Source of the DNA: Symbiodinium natans
Lineage: Eukaryota; Sar; Dinophyceae; Suessiales; Symbiodiniaceae
Direction of reading: 5' to 3'
Length of the DNA: 64,000 nucleotides
Assembly (NCBI GenBank): GCA_905221605.1
Contig: CAJNDS010000990.1
Location: 567,235 to 631,234 of the forward strand
Shown: one piece after another, positions 20,070-34,100 of the stretch
How the letters are laid out: each line of letters opens with the position of its first letter
Position numbering within the stretch: position 1 is the stretch's first letter
Translations under genes and position numbers: made by a program
The notes under the pieces: model-generated
Told to the model about the DNA's origin: nothing
What the model saw: the letters and a program-made list of their open reading frames with translations, nothing else
Databases searched by the model: none

Positions 20070-21640
20070 CTCAGACTCAGCTCCTCAGATCTGCTTTCTG
20101 ACTTGAAACGGGCAAGGGGTGGGAAAGGGCTGGCTACACTCAGCATCCTTGTGCTTGCCCATACCTTCTCTGAGTTTCTGGGCTGCAATGTGGAAGAAGA
20201 TTTGTGCCAAGGCTTGAAGATGCATTAGATGGGAGGCAAAGCTGTGCTTGGTGAAGAGAGCACGTAAACGCCAAGAATCATGCCAGCAGGCTACCCTAAA
20301 CCCGAAACCCTAAGAATCTGCTACACTTCTTCACTCAAGATTGCCGGGGTAAGGCTCGGGCCATGCATGATTTGCTTGACGACACTGAAGTGCAGTTTGG
20401 TGAAGCGATCAGGCTGAAGAACCCATTAAGCACACCATCATCTATCCATGTCAGGCATGTCTGTGCACTCATGAGGCCCTCCGTCATGCTGAACACTTCC
20501 CGCACCCAGATCATCAAAAAAAGACGTCTTGATCCTAAACAGCCTAAACACACGTTACTTCACCAAGTGCAACATGCAAGAGGCCCCGGCACAGATGCTG
20601 CCCCTCTCCTGGCAGAAGTCATTGCAGCTCTTTCTCCTTCTGAGCACCTCAGAGTCTTTGCCCAGAACTCGGAAGTACTCAGAAGCACCACAGCCTTGGA
20701 CTCACCGTGCCAACCTTGCACATCAACTTAAAGCGGGCAAGGCTCAGCATAAACCACACAATTCTGACCATTGTCCTGCAACCAGGCCCACAGACTTGAA
20801 GACTGCTTGACTGCCTGTTTGAATGCGCTGTGTGCTTCACAAGTCTCATCCTCCAGCTGGGAGTAACGTGGGTCATCGTCTGTTGTGCACACCTTGCAAG
20901 GCAAGTCTGCTCCTCTTGACAGGAAACAAGCTCAAACCTTCGGCAGCATCCTGCCTGATCGGTGCCGGTCAATGGCGCCACGAAATCGCAGCCTTTACTC
21001 CGAGAATGAACAGAAAACAAATTGCCACTGATGTCGGGACACCCATAATCTGCATTCTGACACAGTGCAACAGAATTCCATCGGGAACGGCCCAGGCGAT
21101 CAAGGACTTCCACAGCCAGAGCAAAAGCTCCAGAACATGTGCAGAACCGTGCCTCTTCTATGTGCAGTGTCAGCTTTTGCGGTACTGATCTCTTTGCAGG
21201 CATGGTGGAGGAGAAACAATCCAGGCATCACATGCCCTCGCCTGGTGGCAGGCTCCCTGCTGCTGGCGGCGGCGCTGGGGAATTCGCGTCCGGCACGCAT
21301 CCACGAGGTGGAGTGGCACCTGGCATCAGGAGCTTGGACCCTCATGAGCCTCATGGGCACATTACAGGTGACGACCTTTGCAAGCAGCCCAAAGGGACCC
21401 GTATCCAGAAAACACACCCTGAATGACAAGCCTTCAAGTGTAAGCAAGCTCCCTCCTGCCTGCACCCATGCACTGGTTGCACCTCAAGGGCACGGCGCAA
21501 AGGCAACATTGGATGCAAGTCGAGCGGAGTTCATCGTTCCCATGTCTAGTCATTCTAGCCAGTCTTGTTGCACATCCCCTTTGCAAGACCTCCAAACCAG
21601 CTGCATATCTCTCTTCCCTCTGAATTACAATCTTACCATT
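20070..21640. other. Mostly unique region with one possible exon
   Basis: No recognised domain. The most exon-like piece is plus-strand 21201-21369: it follows TTTGCAG, precedes GTGACG and is open as TCPRLVAGSLLLAAALGN followed by RIHEVEWHLASGAWTLMSLM. A minus-strand frame at 20679-21203 (174 residues, Cys-rich) is open but lacks any recognisable motif. Both are weak. Confidence 0.3.
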
Positions 21641-21648
21641 TACTACGA

Positions 21649-22580
<932 letters not shown>

Positions 22581-22799
22581 TTATTCCGCAGCACTATTTC
22601 CCTGCTGCTACTACCGCAACAACTACTACCACAACTACACATGATAATCATAATCTGAATATCTCCCATAAGAACTAGCATACCGACCACTGTTGCTGCC
22701 ATTCACCAGATATCCCCTTGTAGTGCTCCGAGCTGCAGGTACTCGTGTTGCTGCGGCGTGAAGATCATTTGCGAGGAGTTCGGGTCAATGTACCTGACA

Positions 22800-22945
22800 G
22801 AATGGCAAAAAATGTCATTGTACGTATTCTATTCAATATTGAGGCAAGTGCTGTGGTCATGACCACGGTGCTATGGTACTCGATTTTGCTACTCAATACG
22901 TTTCGTATGTGACGGTCACTGTACCTTTGACATTCGTATCATCCA
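22800..22945. other. Imperfect palindrome
   Basis: A perfect 14-bp palindrome GTGGTCATGACCAC (near 22853-22866) is nested in longer imperfect arms (CAATGTACCTGACAG... / ...CACTGTACCTTTGACATTC; CGTATTCTATTCAAT / CTACTCAATACG). It may be an eroded fold-back element. Confidence 0.5.
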
Positions 22946-23139
22946 TGCAGGAGTGCTGGGAACATCTGTCGCCAGAAACTGAAAATTCAGAATGCTGATG
23001 CAGGAGGTAACCCTAAACCCTAAGGCAAGGCACTGGGACTTGAGATCAATAGCTCCACAAATGCCATCCGCAGTAATGTCCTTCGCTGCAGGGGCGCACC
23101 TTTACCTGGCCTAGGCTTCCTGATACGCCTAGAGTTTTA

Positions 23140-23240
23140 GGTTCAGGGTTTAAGGTTTAGAGTTTAGGGTCTAGGGTTTAGGGTTTAGGGTTCAAGGTTT
23201 AGAGTTTAGGATTTAGGGATTTGGGGTTGAGGGCTTAGGG
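23140..23240 (+). repeat. Degenerate TTTAGGG block
   Basis: Many substitutions (TTTAGAG, TTCAAGG, TTTAAGG), older than most arrays in the window. It abuts the MITE at 23248. Confidence 0.85.
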
Positions 23241-23247
23241 TTGGGGT

Positions 23248-23345
23248 ACTGCCCCCATACAGTAACAGTCCATGATGGGGATAGTTTCAAGGGCCTTGTG
23301 TATCTGTATTACAGATGTTATTCAACAGTTACTGAGAGGGGGCAT
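23248..23345. mobile_element. MITE, family B, copy 1
   Basis: Ends ACTGCCCCCATACAGTAACA and AACAGTTACTGAGAGGGGGC form imperfect inverted repeats of about 22 bp. A second copy with the same ends and partly the same core (GTCCATxATxGGGATA, AAGGGCC) lies at 36841-36969. Non-coding. Confidence 0.88.
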
Positions 23346-23690
23346 AGAGTTTTGGAAGCTCTGGCAGCTACATGGCAAGCAATGAGAAGCATGAACGTGA
23401 ACGTCTCAAAAGCATGTGCAAGATGAGCGCTGACACGGGATGACTCCTCCGCCAACATACTCAGCTTGAAATTGTGCAGGAAGCCTCGGACAGCAAAGAT
23501 GGCAGAAACTTGCTAACCTGCTCCCGGCGAAGTCTTGGCAGGTTGTCCCCACGCGATACACGCTGTCAATCTTCTGCTGTACGTGATCGATTTTCAAGAT
23601 GCTCTCTACATTTGAGTCCGTCCCCACAAGTAGAACACTGTACTTGGACAACTCGCTGCTTGTCGTTGCCGGACCTCAAGCATGCTTGCT

Positions 23691-23868
23691 GGTTTAGGGT
23701 TTAGGGTTTAGGGTTTAGGGTTTAGGGTTTAGGGTTTAGGGTTTAGGGTTTAGGGTTTAGGGTTTAGGGTTTAGGGTTTAGGGTTTATGGTGTTTAGGGT
23801 TTAGGGTTTAGGGTTGGGCTTAGGGCTTAGGGTTTAGGGTTTAGGGTTTAGAATTTAGGGTTAGGGCT
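23691..23868 (+). repeat. TTTAGGG telomere-like block
   Basis: The first ~95 bp are perfect TTTAGGG units; the rest is degenerate. Confidence 0.96.
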
Positions 23869-23869
23869 T

Positions 23870-24722
23870 CAGAAAGACAGGCGGCCCGGCTGCTTGGTGA
23901 TGTGCCTGGGCTTCGTATCAGACCGCACTGCAAACGGTGACCCGGCCCTAAGACCCCTAAACCCTAAACCTTAAGAATCTACCCCCTCACAAGAAACCCC
24001 CAATCCCCCTAAATTTCAAAACCGCCCGGCCCCGGAACTTCGCGGTTTCGAGCCACACTTGAAAGTTAACTTAAAGCATTAGAAGGGGGGGGCTTGGGAT
24101 AGAATTAGTTTTAATAGAGCCAATAAGACTACACTAGTACCAGGCCTTTGGGGTTTAGAGGTTTAGGCCTTAGGGCTCAAGGTCTAGGGCTCAAGGTTTA
24201 AGGCTTAGGGCTTTAGGGTTTAGGGCTTAGGGCTCAAGGTCTAGGGCTTTAGGGTTTAGGGCTCAAGGCTTAAGGCTTAGGGCTCAAGGGCTGCGTGATG
24301 GCCGGCTTTGTGTCTGGCTCACTATTCCTGTATGCCCGGATCCGCCCGAAACTCCCTCTAAACCCCCCGGAAATCAGTTGTTAGGGAGGGGGGTTTAATA
24401 TTGGGGGGCAGGGATGACACCCTCAGAGACGTTTGGGGTTTAGGGTTTAGGGTTCAGGTCATGGAGGATGCATGTCCGAAGCGTGAAAAGGCAGAATGCA
24501 AGATATCAGCAGGAAGCCGCATTGACTTACTTGCTGGAGGCGTGTTCTTTGTCTGAGCTGCTTCACATTCACATTGAAGAAGACACACTCATCCTGACCT
24601 GCAGACAGCTTTGTCAGCACAAGTGGCAGGAATCTAGATCTTGGGGCTCGGGGGGGGGTAGGTCCCTCATAAAGCTGCGTGAGCTGCCCATGGTAGGACT
24701 GATGTTCCAAAATCCAGCCAAC
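23870..24722. other. Intergenic with degenerate telomere-like sequence
   Basis: 24160-24295 is a decayed TTTAGGG array rich in TTAGGGCTCAAGG units. C-rich and G-rich clusters at 23980-24130 and 24340-24410 look like remnants of inserted elements. No gene supported. Confidence 0.5.
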
Positions 24723-24723
24723 C

Positions 24724-24846
24724 AGGGTTTAGAGTTTAGGGTTTAGGGTTTAGGGTTTAGGGTTTAGGGTTTAGGGTTTAGGGTTTAGGGTGTAGGGTTT
24801 AGGGTTTAGGGTTTAGGGTTTAGGGTTTAGGGTTTAGGGTTTAGGG
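24724..24846 (+). repeat. TTTAGGG telomere-like block
   Basis: About seventeen near-perfect units. Confidence 0.96.
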
Positions 24847-26060
24847 CACCAAAACTGGAATTGGCCACTACTTGGCAGGTCTTGGGGCCCTTGCTCTGCA
24901 CATTCACGCCAGTCTTGTCGTTCAAGATGGCCCCAGAGTCTGGCTCTACCTCGCTTTCTCCGAGCACTGCAGAACATCACAGAATTTCCGGGCCTTCATT
25001 GACTGGGCAGCACAAGGAACGACCAGACACGCTTCTGCGCACATCGAGATCGAATGCTTGCGTCATGCTGCGCATCGTCCAAGTACATTGTTGGCGGATG
25101 GTAGGTAGACTAGCTTCATGTTTGCAATGAGGGACAGGGTTGGAAAGCAGACCGAGAGAGGTCTGCTGGAATACCATCACAGCTGGGGGTCTCGGTCCTA
25201 GACAAGTTAAACGGTAAGTTGGTATCGCATTGACTGGTAGCTCGTTGAGTCCGGCGCCGCCAAGTTCATGGGGCCATCCAGCCTCTCCAGCCTCAAAGCC
25301 TTTCGAACCCACTTTCAACTCACCTTCCTCTTCCATAAGCTGCCTAATCGAGGATTGGCCGTTACTTGACCGCCAAGGTGTGAGGCTTCAGGGCCGTCCC
25401 CCCCCCCCCCCCCCCCCCCAAACACACAAGCAACACTCATAAGTTTTAGGCCAGGCGGGGATGCACCGCCTGCAATTGCTCATTGTACGTGACCCAGAAA
25501 TCAACCACGACTACCTGGCCCACTTCAAGCGTTGGATCCTGGTGGCGTATATGCCCCCACTGGCTTCAACGCGGCGATCGCTGATGAAAATGGTCTCGTT
25601 CCCATTCATCCTGACAAGGCACAGAGCTGAGGCTTGGCACACGCCGAGGTCTTCGAGGTCAATGCTGTGTCAAGTATTCCTGTTGAAAAGACATGGAATG
25701 ATGCCTAACACCCCAGGAATGAGCAAGGTTGTAAGTCTAGGACTATGGCATTATGGGGTCTTGACAACTTCTAAGAACTTGTTCACGCGGCGTGCCTGGC
25801 AGCAAACCCTGTGGCAACTGCATTCCTCCCGTTGTTGTACTGACCTCAGCTCTGATTCTCCTGGTGCTTGGTAGACAAGCACAGGACACCACAACATGCA
25901 TGATTGTGACATTTTTGGGCATCTTGCACTCTAAAAAAGAAACGCCGCCCAGCAGGCACTGGAAGACGTGGATCTCGAAGTTGCCGGCACATTGGTTTGT
26001 GCGGGCATAGCGATGAATGCCAGTGTCTCAGCACGCAGGTTTGCAGGGCTCCGATTGACA
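24847..26060. other. Unique region with weak open frames and a poly-C run
   Basis: 25398-25419 is a run of 22 C. A plus-strand frame at 25461-25874 (137 residues, containing YLAHFKRWILVAYMPPL) is open but has no recognisable domain or splice context; I do not call a gene. Confidence 0.35.
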
Positions 26061-27899
26061 CACTTGCATCCTAAATCCTAAACCCCAAAACCTTAAACCC
26101 CTAAACTACCCATCGCAGCAAAGACCTCAAGACCTGGCCCAGCCTTGGAAGTTGAAACGCGACTTGGGTCGCCAGCTCTTCGTGATGTGCGGGTCACCCC
26201 AAAACCGACACTGCTCGAAGCGCGCGTCGTTGAAGTTACCTGGCACCCTAAACCCTAAACCGCTTCTTATTCCCCGTTTATCAGACAATCACATACCCCC
26301 TCTTACAAAAGAGGCTGCCACTATAGAACCTTGTCAAGTACTGGAAATGACATTACGATTAACGATGACAATAAATAATATTAATAGCAATAAGAATAAT
26401 ACGAATGATGATGCTAATAACAGGCCCCTTCAATTCTGAATGGCCTGTCAAGCTGCCAATATCCGCACAGGCCTGACAGAGCGCTGGTATGGTCGTTGTA
26501 GTCGTTGTGGGCGCCTCCACACATAATCCTCACTGTTTGCCTGAAACTGCAGTCTCTGTGTTGAAATTTCCAGGCGAAGCCCACCCATAGCCAAACATCC
26601 GAACTCCGAGCCTGCTCCGCATTGAGCCCAGCAACCACGTTCTGCCCAGTCCTGGTCACTGCAGCAGTCGGGACAGGCTTAAGGGAGCGTGCAAGCTGCC
26701 AAAGCATATTGCCTGAACACTGCACTTCCCCCGACCCCTGAATCGAACAACTCTAAAACTTGCCTATCCAACGGCGACCTTGAGATTGCCTTTGCAAAGC
26801 CAATCCAAACCCCTCCTACGAGAGCCAGACGAATGGTGCGAATTTGGGTAAGCGCAGTTTCTGGCTGCAGCAAAGGAGCGGCTTCAGCTTACATTCGGGG
26901 AAGGTGCCAGTAGGTGGCCTGCTCCGGTCACAAGCGCCAGGGACTCCATTCAAGTGGCCCAAGGAATTCAAGTAAACCTGTCGCGACCCTGTGATGCTTG
27001 CAGATGCTTGCAGAACCGCGTGCTGGCAAACAGACGTTTCATGACTTTGTGTGCCAAGCCTCCAACCGCGGCACGGCTCATGATCACCCAGTGTTCTCCG
27101 ACTGAACCACCCTATGCAGACCCTCCATCCTGAAGCGCAGTATATGCTCCTATACAACAAATGAAGGGAAGCCCATAGCATCCCCGAAAATTCACGCCCC
27201 TCAGGAGTTTGGACCATAGCTCAGTTGACCGTATCTCAGGGAAGCAAGTGAGCCACCTGTCCATCCCAAGATCGCATGTGAAGATCCCCTGGTCCGGTTT
27301 CCTGGAAGGCAGCAAGGCTTAAGGGCTCAAGGTCTTGGTTTTAGGAGTTAAGGTTTCGGGTTTGTAGAGGGGGAATGAGGCACATGGTAAACTTCTTTCA
27401 CATTTAGCGCCACGGACGGGGATTCGGACGTTCGGGAGTGGATCCAAGTACTCCTCAAGTACTGGAGTGTGTGTAGGGATACTCCGGCCATCATCCAGCC
27501 TTGAACCCTAAACCCTAAGCCCTAAACCCTCAACCCTTAAACCCTAAAGCCAACCTTAAACCCTAAACCCTAAACCCTAAAGATCCAGGGATGGACCTCC
27601 AGGTTGTGGACTAGTTACTGCTCAGAGAGCACCGCGCGCTCTCTTGACTCTAGAGGCCTGCATCGAAGATGCCAAGTCAACATCGCAAACGACGACATGT
27701 AATCGTACATGTGTGCACTCTCAACGACGTGCATGCAAGCATTCTACTGGAATCAGTTCAAACGGAGTGGGGATTTCCACCGGTGCACCTGAAAGGCTTG
27801 AGTTGAAGTAAATGGGAGTTTCCGAAAACAAGGGGTACCTGACTTTGGGGTCCTTATCCGCCGACCCCAGCAACAGCGGGGCGGCGTCAGTGAAGACCC
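26061..27899. other. Intergenic with short repeats
   Basis: Telomere-like remnants near 26070-26108, 26245-26262 and 27503-27582. A decayed AAT/GAT triplet tract lies at 26345-26425. The minus-strand frame 26816-27217 (133 residues) is open but featureless. No gene supported. Confidence 0.4.
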
Positions 27900-30231
27900 T
27901 CCCTGCCCTCACCCACCTACCCCCCTCCCCCCCACTCCCACCACCAACCCTTCCCCTGCCCCTCCCACTACCCTTCCCCTTCCCAACCATTCCACTCCAT
28001 CCTCCTCCCCTACCCCTATTCTACTCCATCCTCCTCCCCTACCCCTTCCCCATCCCTGCCCCCCTCTCACCGTACCCCCTTGCCCGCCCCTAACCCTTCC
28101 ACCACCAACCCCTTCCCCCCCTCCCACTACCCTTCCCCTTCCCAACCACCCTTCCCCTTCCCAACCATTCCACTCCACCCCTCTCCCGCCTACTCCGCCC
28201 CGCTGCTTCAGGGCCAATCCACGCCCGCCCTGACGGCTCCCCTTACTCCATCCCTGCCTTCCACCCCCCAACCCCAATCCCCCCCACGCACCCCCAACCA
28301 TTCCACTCCATCCTCCTCCCCTACCCCTTCCCCCATTCCACTCCATCCTCCTCCCCTACCCCTTCCCCATCCCTGCCCCCCCTCTCACTCCACCCACCAC
28401 CAACCCCTTGCCCGCCCCTGACCCCTCTACCACCAACCCCTTCCCCTGCCCCCCCTCCCACTGCCCTTCCCCTTCCCAACCATTCCACTCCACCCTCCCC
28501 TACCCCTCCCCTCCCCTCCCCACCCCCAATCCACCCTTCTCCAGCCACTTACCTCATCTCCTCCACCAACCCCCCTCCCCCACTCCCACCACCAACCCTT
28601 CCCCCTGCCCCCCGCTCCCCACCACCCTTCCCCTTCCCAACCATTCCACTCCACCCCTCTCCCGCCTACTCCGCCCCGCTGTTTCACCGCTCCCCTTACT
28701 CCACCCCCCCAATCCCCCCCCCCACCCACGCACCCCCCACCCCCCCCACCCTCCCCCCCCGGGGCTGGGGCTGGGCGGGGCTGGGGCTGGGGCTGCCAAC
28801 CCCTATGCCAGGCTCATGGCCACCTGGTGGTCCCTGGCTGGCTCATTTTACGGGCCTTTGCCTCTCGACTTGATCAGATGACTGACTTTATTTATAGGAC
28901 TCCAATGCATGCCCGCCCCCTCCGCTTGCTCCGCCTCCCACCCCCCCCCCCCCCAACCCGCCCCCCACCCCCCCCCACACCACCGCATCCACCCCCCCCC
29001 CCACCCACCCTTCCCCAGACATTTCCCGGCTACTCCGCCCCCCACTCCACCACCCTCCCCCAATCAGCTGGTTGACTTGAAGGGGTTCCGGCGCATGCCC
29101 GCCCCCCCCCCTCCCCACCCCCCCAAACCCCCCCCACCCCACCCCCCCCAACCCCCGCCCCCCTCCGCTTCCTCCGCCCTTCCCTCCCACCCCCCAACAC
29201 CCCACCCCCCCTCCCCCCACCCCCGCCACCCACCCCCACCCCCCCCACCCCCCCCACCCCCCCAACCTCCCCCCGCCCCTCATACCCCACCTCCCCGACC
29301 CACCCATCTTTTCCACCTACCCCCCTCCACCACCAACCCCTTCCCCTGCCCCTCCCCACCACCCTTCCCCTTCCCAACCATTCCACTCCACCCCCTTCCT
29401 CCCGCCCACCGCCGCTCCCCTTCCCCATCTCTGCCCTCCTCTCACCGCTTTCACCCAACTTGCCACCCGCTCCCCCACCCCCACGCCCCCCCCCCACCCC
29501 CTTCCCCATGCAGCTGTTCTCTGTGCCCCCCACCCTCCCCCCACCCACCCCACCCCCCCAGCCCTATGCCCAGTGGCTCATGGCCCGCCCTTCCCGCCCG
29601 CTCCGCCCACCCTCCCCATCACCCCTGACTTCCCTCACCATCACCGTCCCCCCCAACCCCCCTCCTGACCAGCTGGCCATGCAATGGCTCCATGCCCTTG
29701 ATGGTCCTCTGGCCCTGCGCCTACTGGCTCATGGCCCCACAGTTTTACGGGCCCTTTGCCTCTCTAAACTCGATCAGATGACTGACTTTTAAAGGGCTCC
29801 AGTGCATGCCCGCCCCCTCCGCCCCCGCTCCGCCCGCTCCGCCCGCTCCGCTTGCTCCGCCCTTCCCTCCCACCCCCACCATGCTTCCCAACCATGCCAC
29901 TCCATCCTCCTCCCTTACCTCCCCATCCTCCTCCCCTACCCCTTCCCCATCTCTGCCCTCACCGTACCCCCAATCCCGCCCCTCTTCCCCTCCCCCCCCT
30001 CCCACTACCCTTCCCCTTCCCAACCATTCCACTCCATCCTCCTCCCCTCCCCTTCCCCACCACCCCCCTCACTCCCACCACCAACCCCTTCCCCCCCCAC
30101 TCCCCCTTCCCAACCATTCCACTCCACCCCCATCCCGCTCCCCTCCCCCTTGCCCCCGCCCCCCGACCGCTCCCCTTCCCCATCTCTGTACCCCCTCTCA
30201 CCGCTTTCACCCAACTTGCCACCCGCTCGGC

Positions 30232-30271
<40 letters not shown>

Positions 30272-30600
30272 ACCCCCTTCCCCATGCAGGCCTACCCTCT
30301 ATCTCTGCTGTTTCAGGGCCAATCCACGCCGATCAGCTGACTCACTTCCCTCACCATCACCGTCCCCCCAACCCCCCCCCCCTGGCCAGCTGGATAATGG
30401 CTCCATGCCCTTGATGGTCCCCTGGCCCTGTGCCTACTGGCTCATGGCCCCACAGTTTTACGGGCCTCTGGCCCTTTGCCTCTCTAGACTCGATCAGATG
30501 ACTGCACGCCCCCTCCGCCCGCTCCGCTTGCTCCGCCCTTCCGCCCCACCCCCACCCCCCCCCACCCCCCACCCCCCACCCCCCCCACCCCACCCACCTT
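27900..30600. repeat. C-rich satellite-like block
   Basis: About 2.7 kb with a top strand dominated by C, almost without G over long stretches. Short units recur irregularly (CCTTCCCCTTCCCAACCATTCC; CACTCCATCCTCCTCCCCTA). A longer interspersed block (TTTTACGGGCC...TTTGCCTCTC...GATCAGATGACTG) occurs at about 28808-28920, 29668-29821 and 30384-30530, so there is a higher-order period of roughly 0.7-0.9 kb. It includes a run of 39 C at 30233-30271. Pro-rich and Gly-rich translations are artefacts. The minus strand is G-rich enough to form G-quadruplexes. Confidence 0.9.
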
Positions 30601-30609
30601 GGAAAATTT

Positions 30610-30772
30610 GGGGTCGGCGGCACTGGCGGTAGCCATTAAATCGGGCAGCGCGAGGTCCCCAAAGGACCGAGCAAATGCGGACCTTTTAGCCCGGGTCGTC
30701 CCGGGAATAGCCTTGCTGGCCTCTGGCCTTCTGCGAAGCAGAATTAGGCCGGACGCCAGTGCCGCCGACCCC
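30610..30772. mobile_element. MITE with 19-bp perfect TIRs
   Basis: GGGGTCGGCGGCACTGGCG at 30610-30628 and its exact inverse complement at 30754-30772 enclose a 125-bp non-coding core. It is unrelated by sequence to the other MITEs in the window. Confidence 0.88.
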
Positions 30773-30835
30773 CGCGTGCCGCCGGTGAACGGTTTTTTTT
30801 TCGTGGTTTTTTGCGTCGCCACGGAGGCCCCCAGA

Positions 30836-30945
30836 GGGCGCGCATCATGAGCATCAGCGGGTCCAGCCCGGGACCCCCAGGCGCGCATCAGGAGCATCAG
30901 CGGCTCCCGGGGCGGGACCCCGGGGGCGCATCAGGAGCATGATGC
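30836..30945. repeat. Minisatellite, unit about 45-50 bp
   Basis: Three imperfect copies built around GCGCATCAGGAGCATCAGCG and GGGACCCC(C)GGGG. Confidence 0.8.
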
Positions 30946-30999
30946 CCCCCAAAGGGCGGGCATAAGCGACGTGTCTAAGCCTGGGGCAGGAAAAAGGGA

Positions 31000-31178
31000 G
31001 TTTAGGGGCCTTATAAAGTGCTTAGAAACTTTAAGGGAGTCTAGGAGCCTCAAACGCTTAGAGATTTGAAGGGAGTTTAGGGGCCTGAAAATGCTTGGAA
31101 ACTTTGAGAGGGTTGAGGAGCCTCAAACGCTTAGAGATTTTAAGGGAGTTTAGGGGCCTCAAAATGCTTAGAAACTGC
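31000..31178. repeat. Minisatellite, unit about 36 bp, five copies
   Basis: Alternating related units such as GGGAGTTTAGGGGCCTCAAA followed by ATGCTTAGAAACTTT, and CTAGGAGCCTCAAACGC followed by TTAGAGATTT. Two unit subtypes alternate, so the array grew as dimers. Confidence 0.85.
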
Positions 31179-34100
31179 TCGCCCCGCGCTTCTGCCTGCG
31201 CTGCCCGCCCATGGGCGCAGCCCCTTAAAATAATAAGGATCCTACTATTTAGGGGTACTACATTAGGGTCCCCTATTTTCGGAAACTCCCAAATCTATCC
31301 TTGCTTCAAGTCAACCTCCGCGCCCCTTCACCTGAAAAACCCCCCCCCCCCCCCCCACACCCTAAAGCCAAGCCCTAGACCCTTAAACCACACCCTAAAC
31401 CCTAAACCCTAAACCCCTAAACCCTCAACGGGCTCCTTTGCAAGATGTAGTTGGAGCTGCAGCCCACTTCGCAGCTCTCCCCAGGCATCAGCCGGGAACA
31501 CTTCTCGGGAATCTCCTTTTCAGAGGCACAAACGCACTCTTGAATCAGCTCGTTGCCCTCAAGTTTCCTTTGCCTGTTGCTATTGCTGTTATCATTTCGC
31601 GTTTTACTACCAGGTTACCAATGCTGCTACTCTTATTATGAGTGCTATTACTACACATTGAACCCAAAGGCCCAGCTCTTCCACATCAGCTCCCACTCAA
31701 GACAACTTGTAGGCAGGGCAACGAAAGACGCTCTACGACTCCAAGCCAGTCTCAACAGTCCCTGTGATAATAATGATCGTCATCACAACAATAACCATAA
31801 TAATGTATGATAATAGTAACTAGAACCACTATAATCATAGACACAATGGTGCGAATAATAATGAACATCATCATACTTCTTCAGCCACGGTACGTATTGA
31901 TCTTTGTTGAGCTCATTGGCCAGGGAAATCGGAGCACATGCTACAAGTGCAGGGAGTCCCCAGGAGGTGCCAGCACGATTCCTTTCGAAGCTTGGAGCAG
32001 GGATTGCGAACAACTGCACATCCCCACTACCGGTACAGGGGGGCCCATCGAACTTAGGTTGGGGTTAGAGTTTGACCCTAAACCCTAAACCCTAAGCCCT
32101 AAACCCTAAACCCTAAACCCTAAACCCTAAGCCCTAAGCCCTAAACCCTTGGCGTTGGTAAGATGATCTGCTCAGGAGCTCGGATCCGGGGTTCAGGAGG
32201 CCGGGGAGGTTCAGACCCAGGAGCCAGGGCTTAGGGCTCAGGGTTTAGGATTTCGGGTTTAGGGTTCAGGGTTTAGGGTTTAGGGTTCAGGGTTTAGGGA
32301 GGCCTTAGCCCAGCCCGGGGAGATACAAGGCCACAGGGCCACAGGGCCAGGATGCCATACATCGTCAGAACAATCATCGTAAATCATAGTCATCGTGCTC
32401 GTCAGTAGGTCTTATAGTAAGGGTAATACTCATCATAGCAATCATAAATGAGCGAGGGGGCTCTGCACCTGGCATGATCTGAACGTTGGCGTTTGGATCG
32501 CCTTGCAGTCTTCGTCCAGAACCTGACTGCATGCGGCAACATGCTCCAGCGCGCTCGTGCCGCACAAGGGATTCCTGTTTTACGAGAATCTGATGAATTA
32601 ATGGGCTTGCAGTGGACGCAGCCCAAAGATGCAGTGAAGACAGTGGACTTTCTTGACGCCGCTCCCGCAGCGTCTGACACGAGAACTTGCCTATCCGCTA
32701 ACAATCCACGAGGCTGTAGATGCCACCACCGCAGCTGCCCACGACAGTCACAAGATTTGGGTTGCAGCCTTGATTGCAAGACTTTGATGAACTGTGATGA
32801 GCCAAGCCATTGCAAGTTTGTAAAGCTTTTGCAATCCAGCAGCCACCCGATACTAACCAAGGCTTGATCATGTTCGTGCGCACATGTGCTACACAGTTCT
32901 AAGGCAGGCCGTGTTCACACAAGCAAGTGGCAAGTGTAGCGAATCACCACGTGGTCGATGGGCTCCTGGATTTCCACCTGCCCGGCGCAGAATTGCGCAG
33001 AGCTCGGAGGGTTGTATGACCTGGCACTGCCACAGATCTCGGCAGAAGTCGTTTCGTCCAAAACTTGCAGGGTCACAAGAGCAGATGATTGACAGTAGAT
33101 GCTTGGCCAAGGAAGTACGAGAACGGTTGGTTCTGCCACAAGCGCCCGAGCTTTGCTGGTGCACATGCAGCTCATCTGAGCCATAATCTTAATAAGCCCT
33201 ACAGTCCTGACCCTGTATAAGTCGCTTTTCCAAACCCCTTTACAGTTCTTCAACGCACCTCATGTTGCTGAACAGCTTCGACCCCAGAAACTCAAGAATC
33301 GTTCTCTTGTTCAATGATTCTTTGTGAATGCTAAAGTTTGCTCTATGCTGCATTTCTTCCATGTCATTCATGGAAGCGCTGAGCAATCGAGTTCAAAACC
33401 TATCTTCCTGCTTGTCTGAGCATGCAGCTTGCACTCATGCGTCACAAGCCTGCATGGCTATGAGTCGGCTATGAGTAATTGGTTTTCTGTCCTCTGACGG
33501 ACAAAACTGTATTCCATGAGCCAGGTATGTGTGCAAAATGCCCCAACCTGCATGACTTTTGGTTGCCGTGCATGGCACAGACCTGGCAGGAGCTCAGCGT
33601 GAACATGTGTGAAGGTCAGCCAACTTGCATCACCTTGTTTCATTCGAATTGTCTCCGTCACCTGTCAACCCCTAAAAACCTGCAATGCTGAGCGGAACTT
33701 CTGCGGTGAAATGAAAAGCTCTCCTAGTTCGACGACACACACACACAAACACACACCACTGTGCATGTCATGAATGCGCATGGATTACAGTTTGGTCCGC
33801 CGGTCTGGTCATCCAATCTCCAGCACATGCTCAGCCTGCTAGTCCTTGTTACACGAGGGATGACCTGGCTTTTGCAGCAGGTTCTGTGCGGCTTGAAAGC
33901 TCGCGATGGCCACCCCCTCAATCCCCGGCCTTTTTCACACAGAAGCCCTCCGGCGGCTTCGCGAAGCAAACCTCTGCCTGCCCAAGCATCCAGTTCATCC
34001 AGAACCGAGAGTGAAGCATGGACTGTGCTAGTAGTACAAGCGGCACGGGACATGCGTACATAGTGCGACTCAACAACTAGGATACCCCACTGAACTGCTG

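Noticed and set aside
24160-24295. GGCTCAAGG units as spliced-leader relicts
   Set aside because: Only GCTCAAG matches and the units alternate with TTTAGGG variants; they are degenerate telomere-like repeats.
27812-30632. Many Pro-rich and Gly-rich open frames
   Set aside because: They arise from C-rich low-complexity DNA that lacks stop codons in any frame; no domain, no start context, and all frames are equally open.
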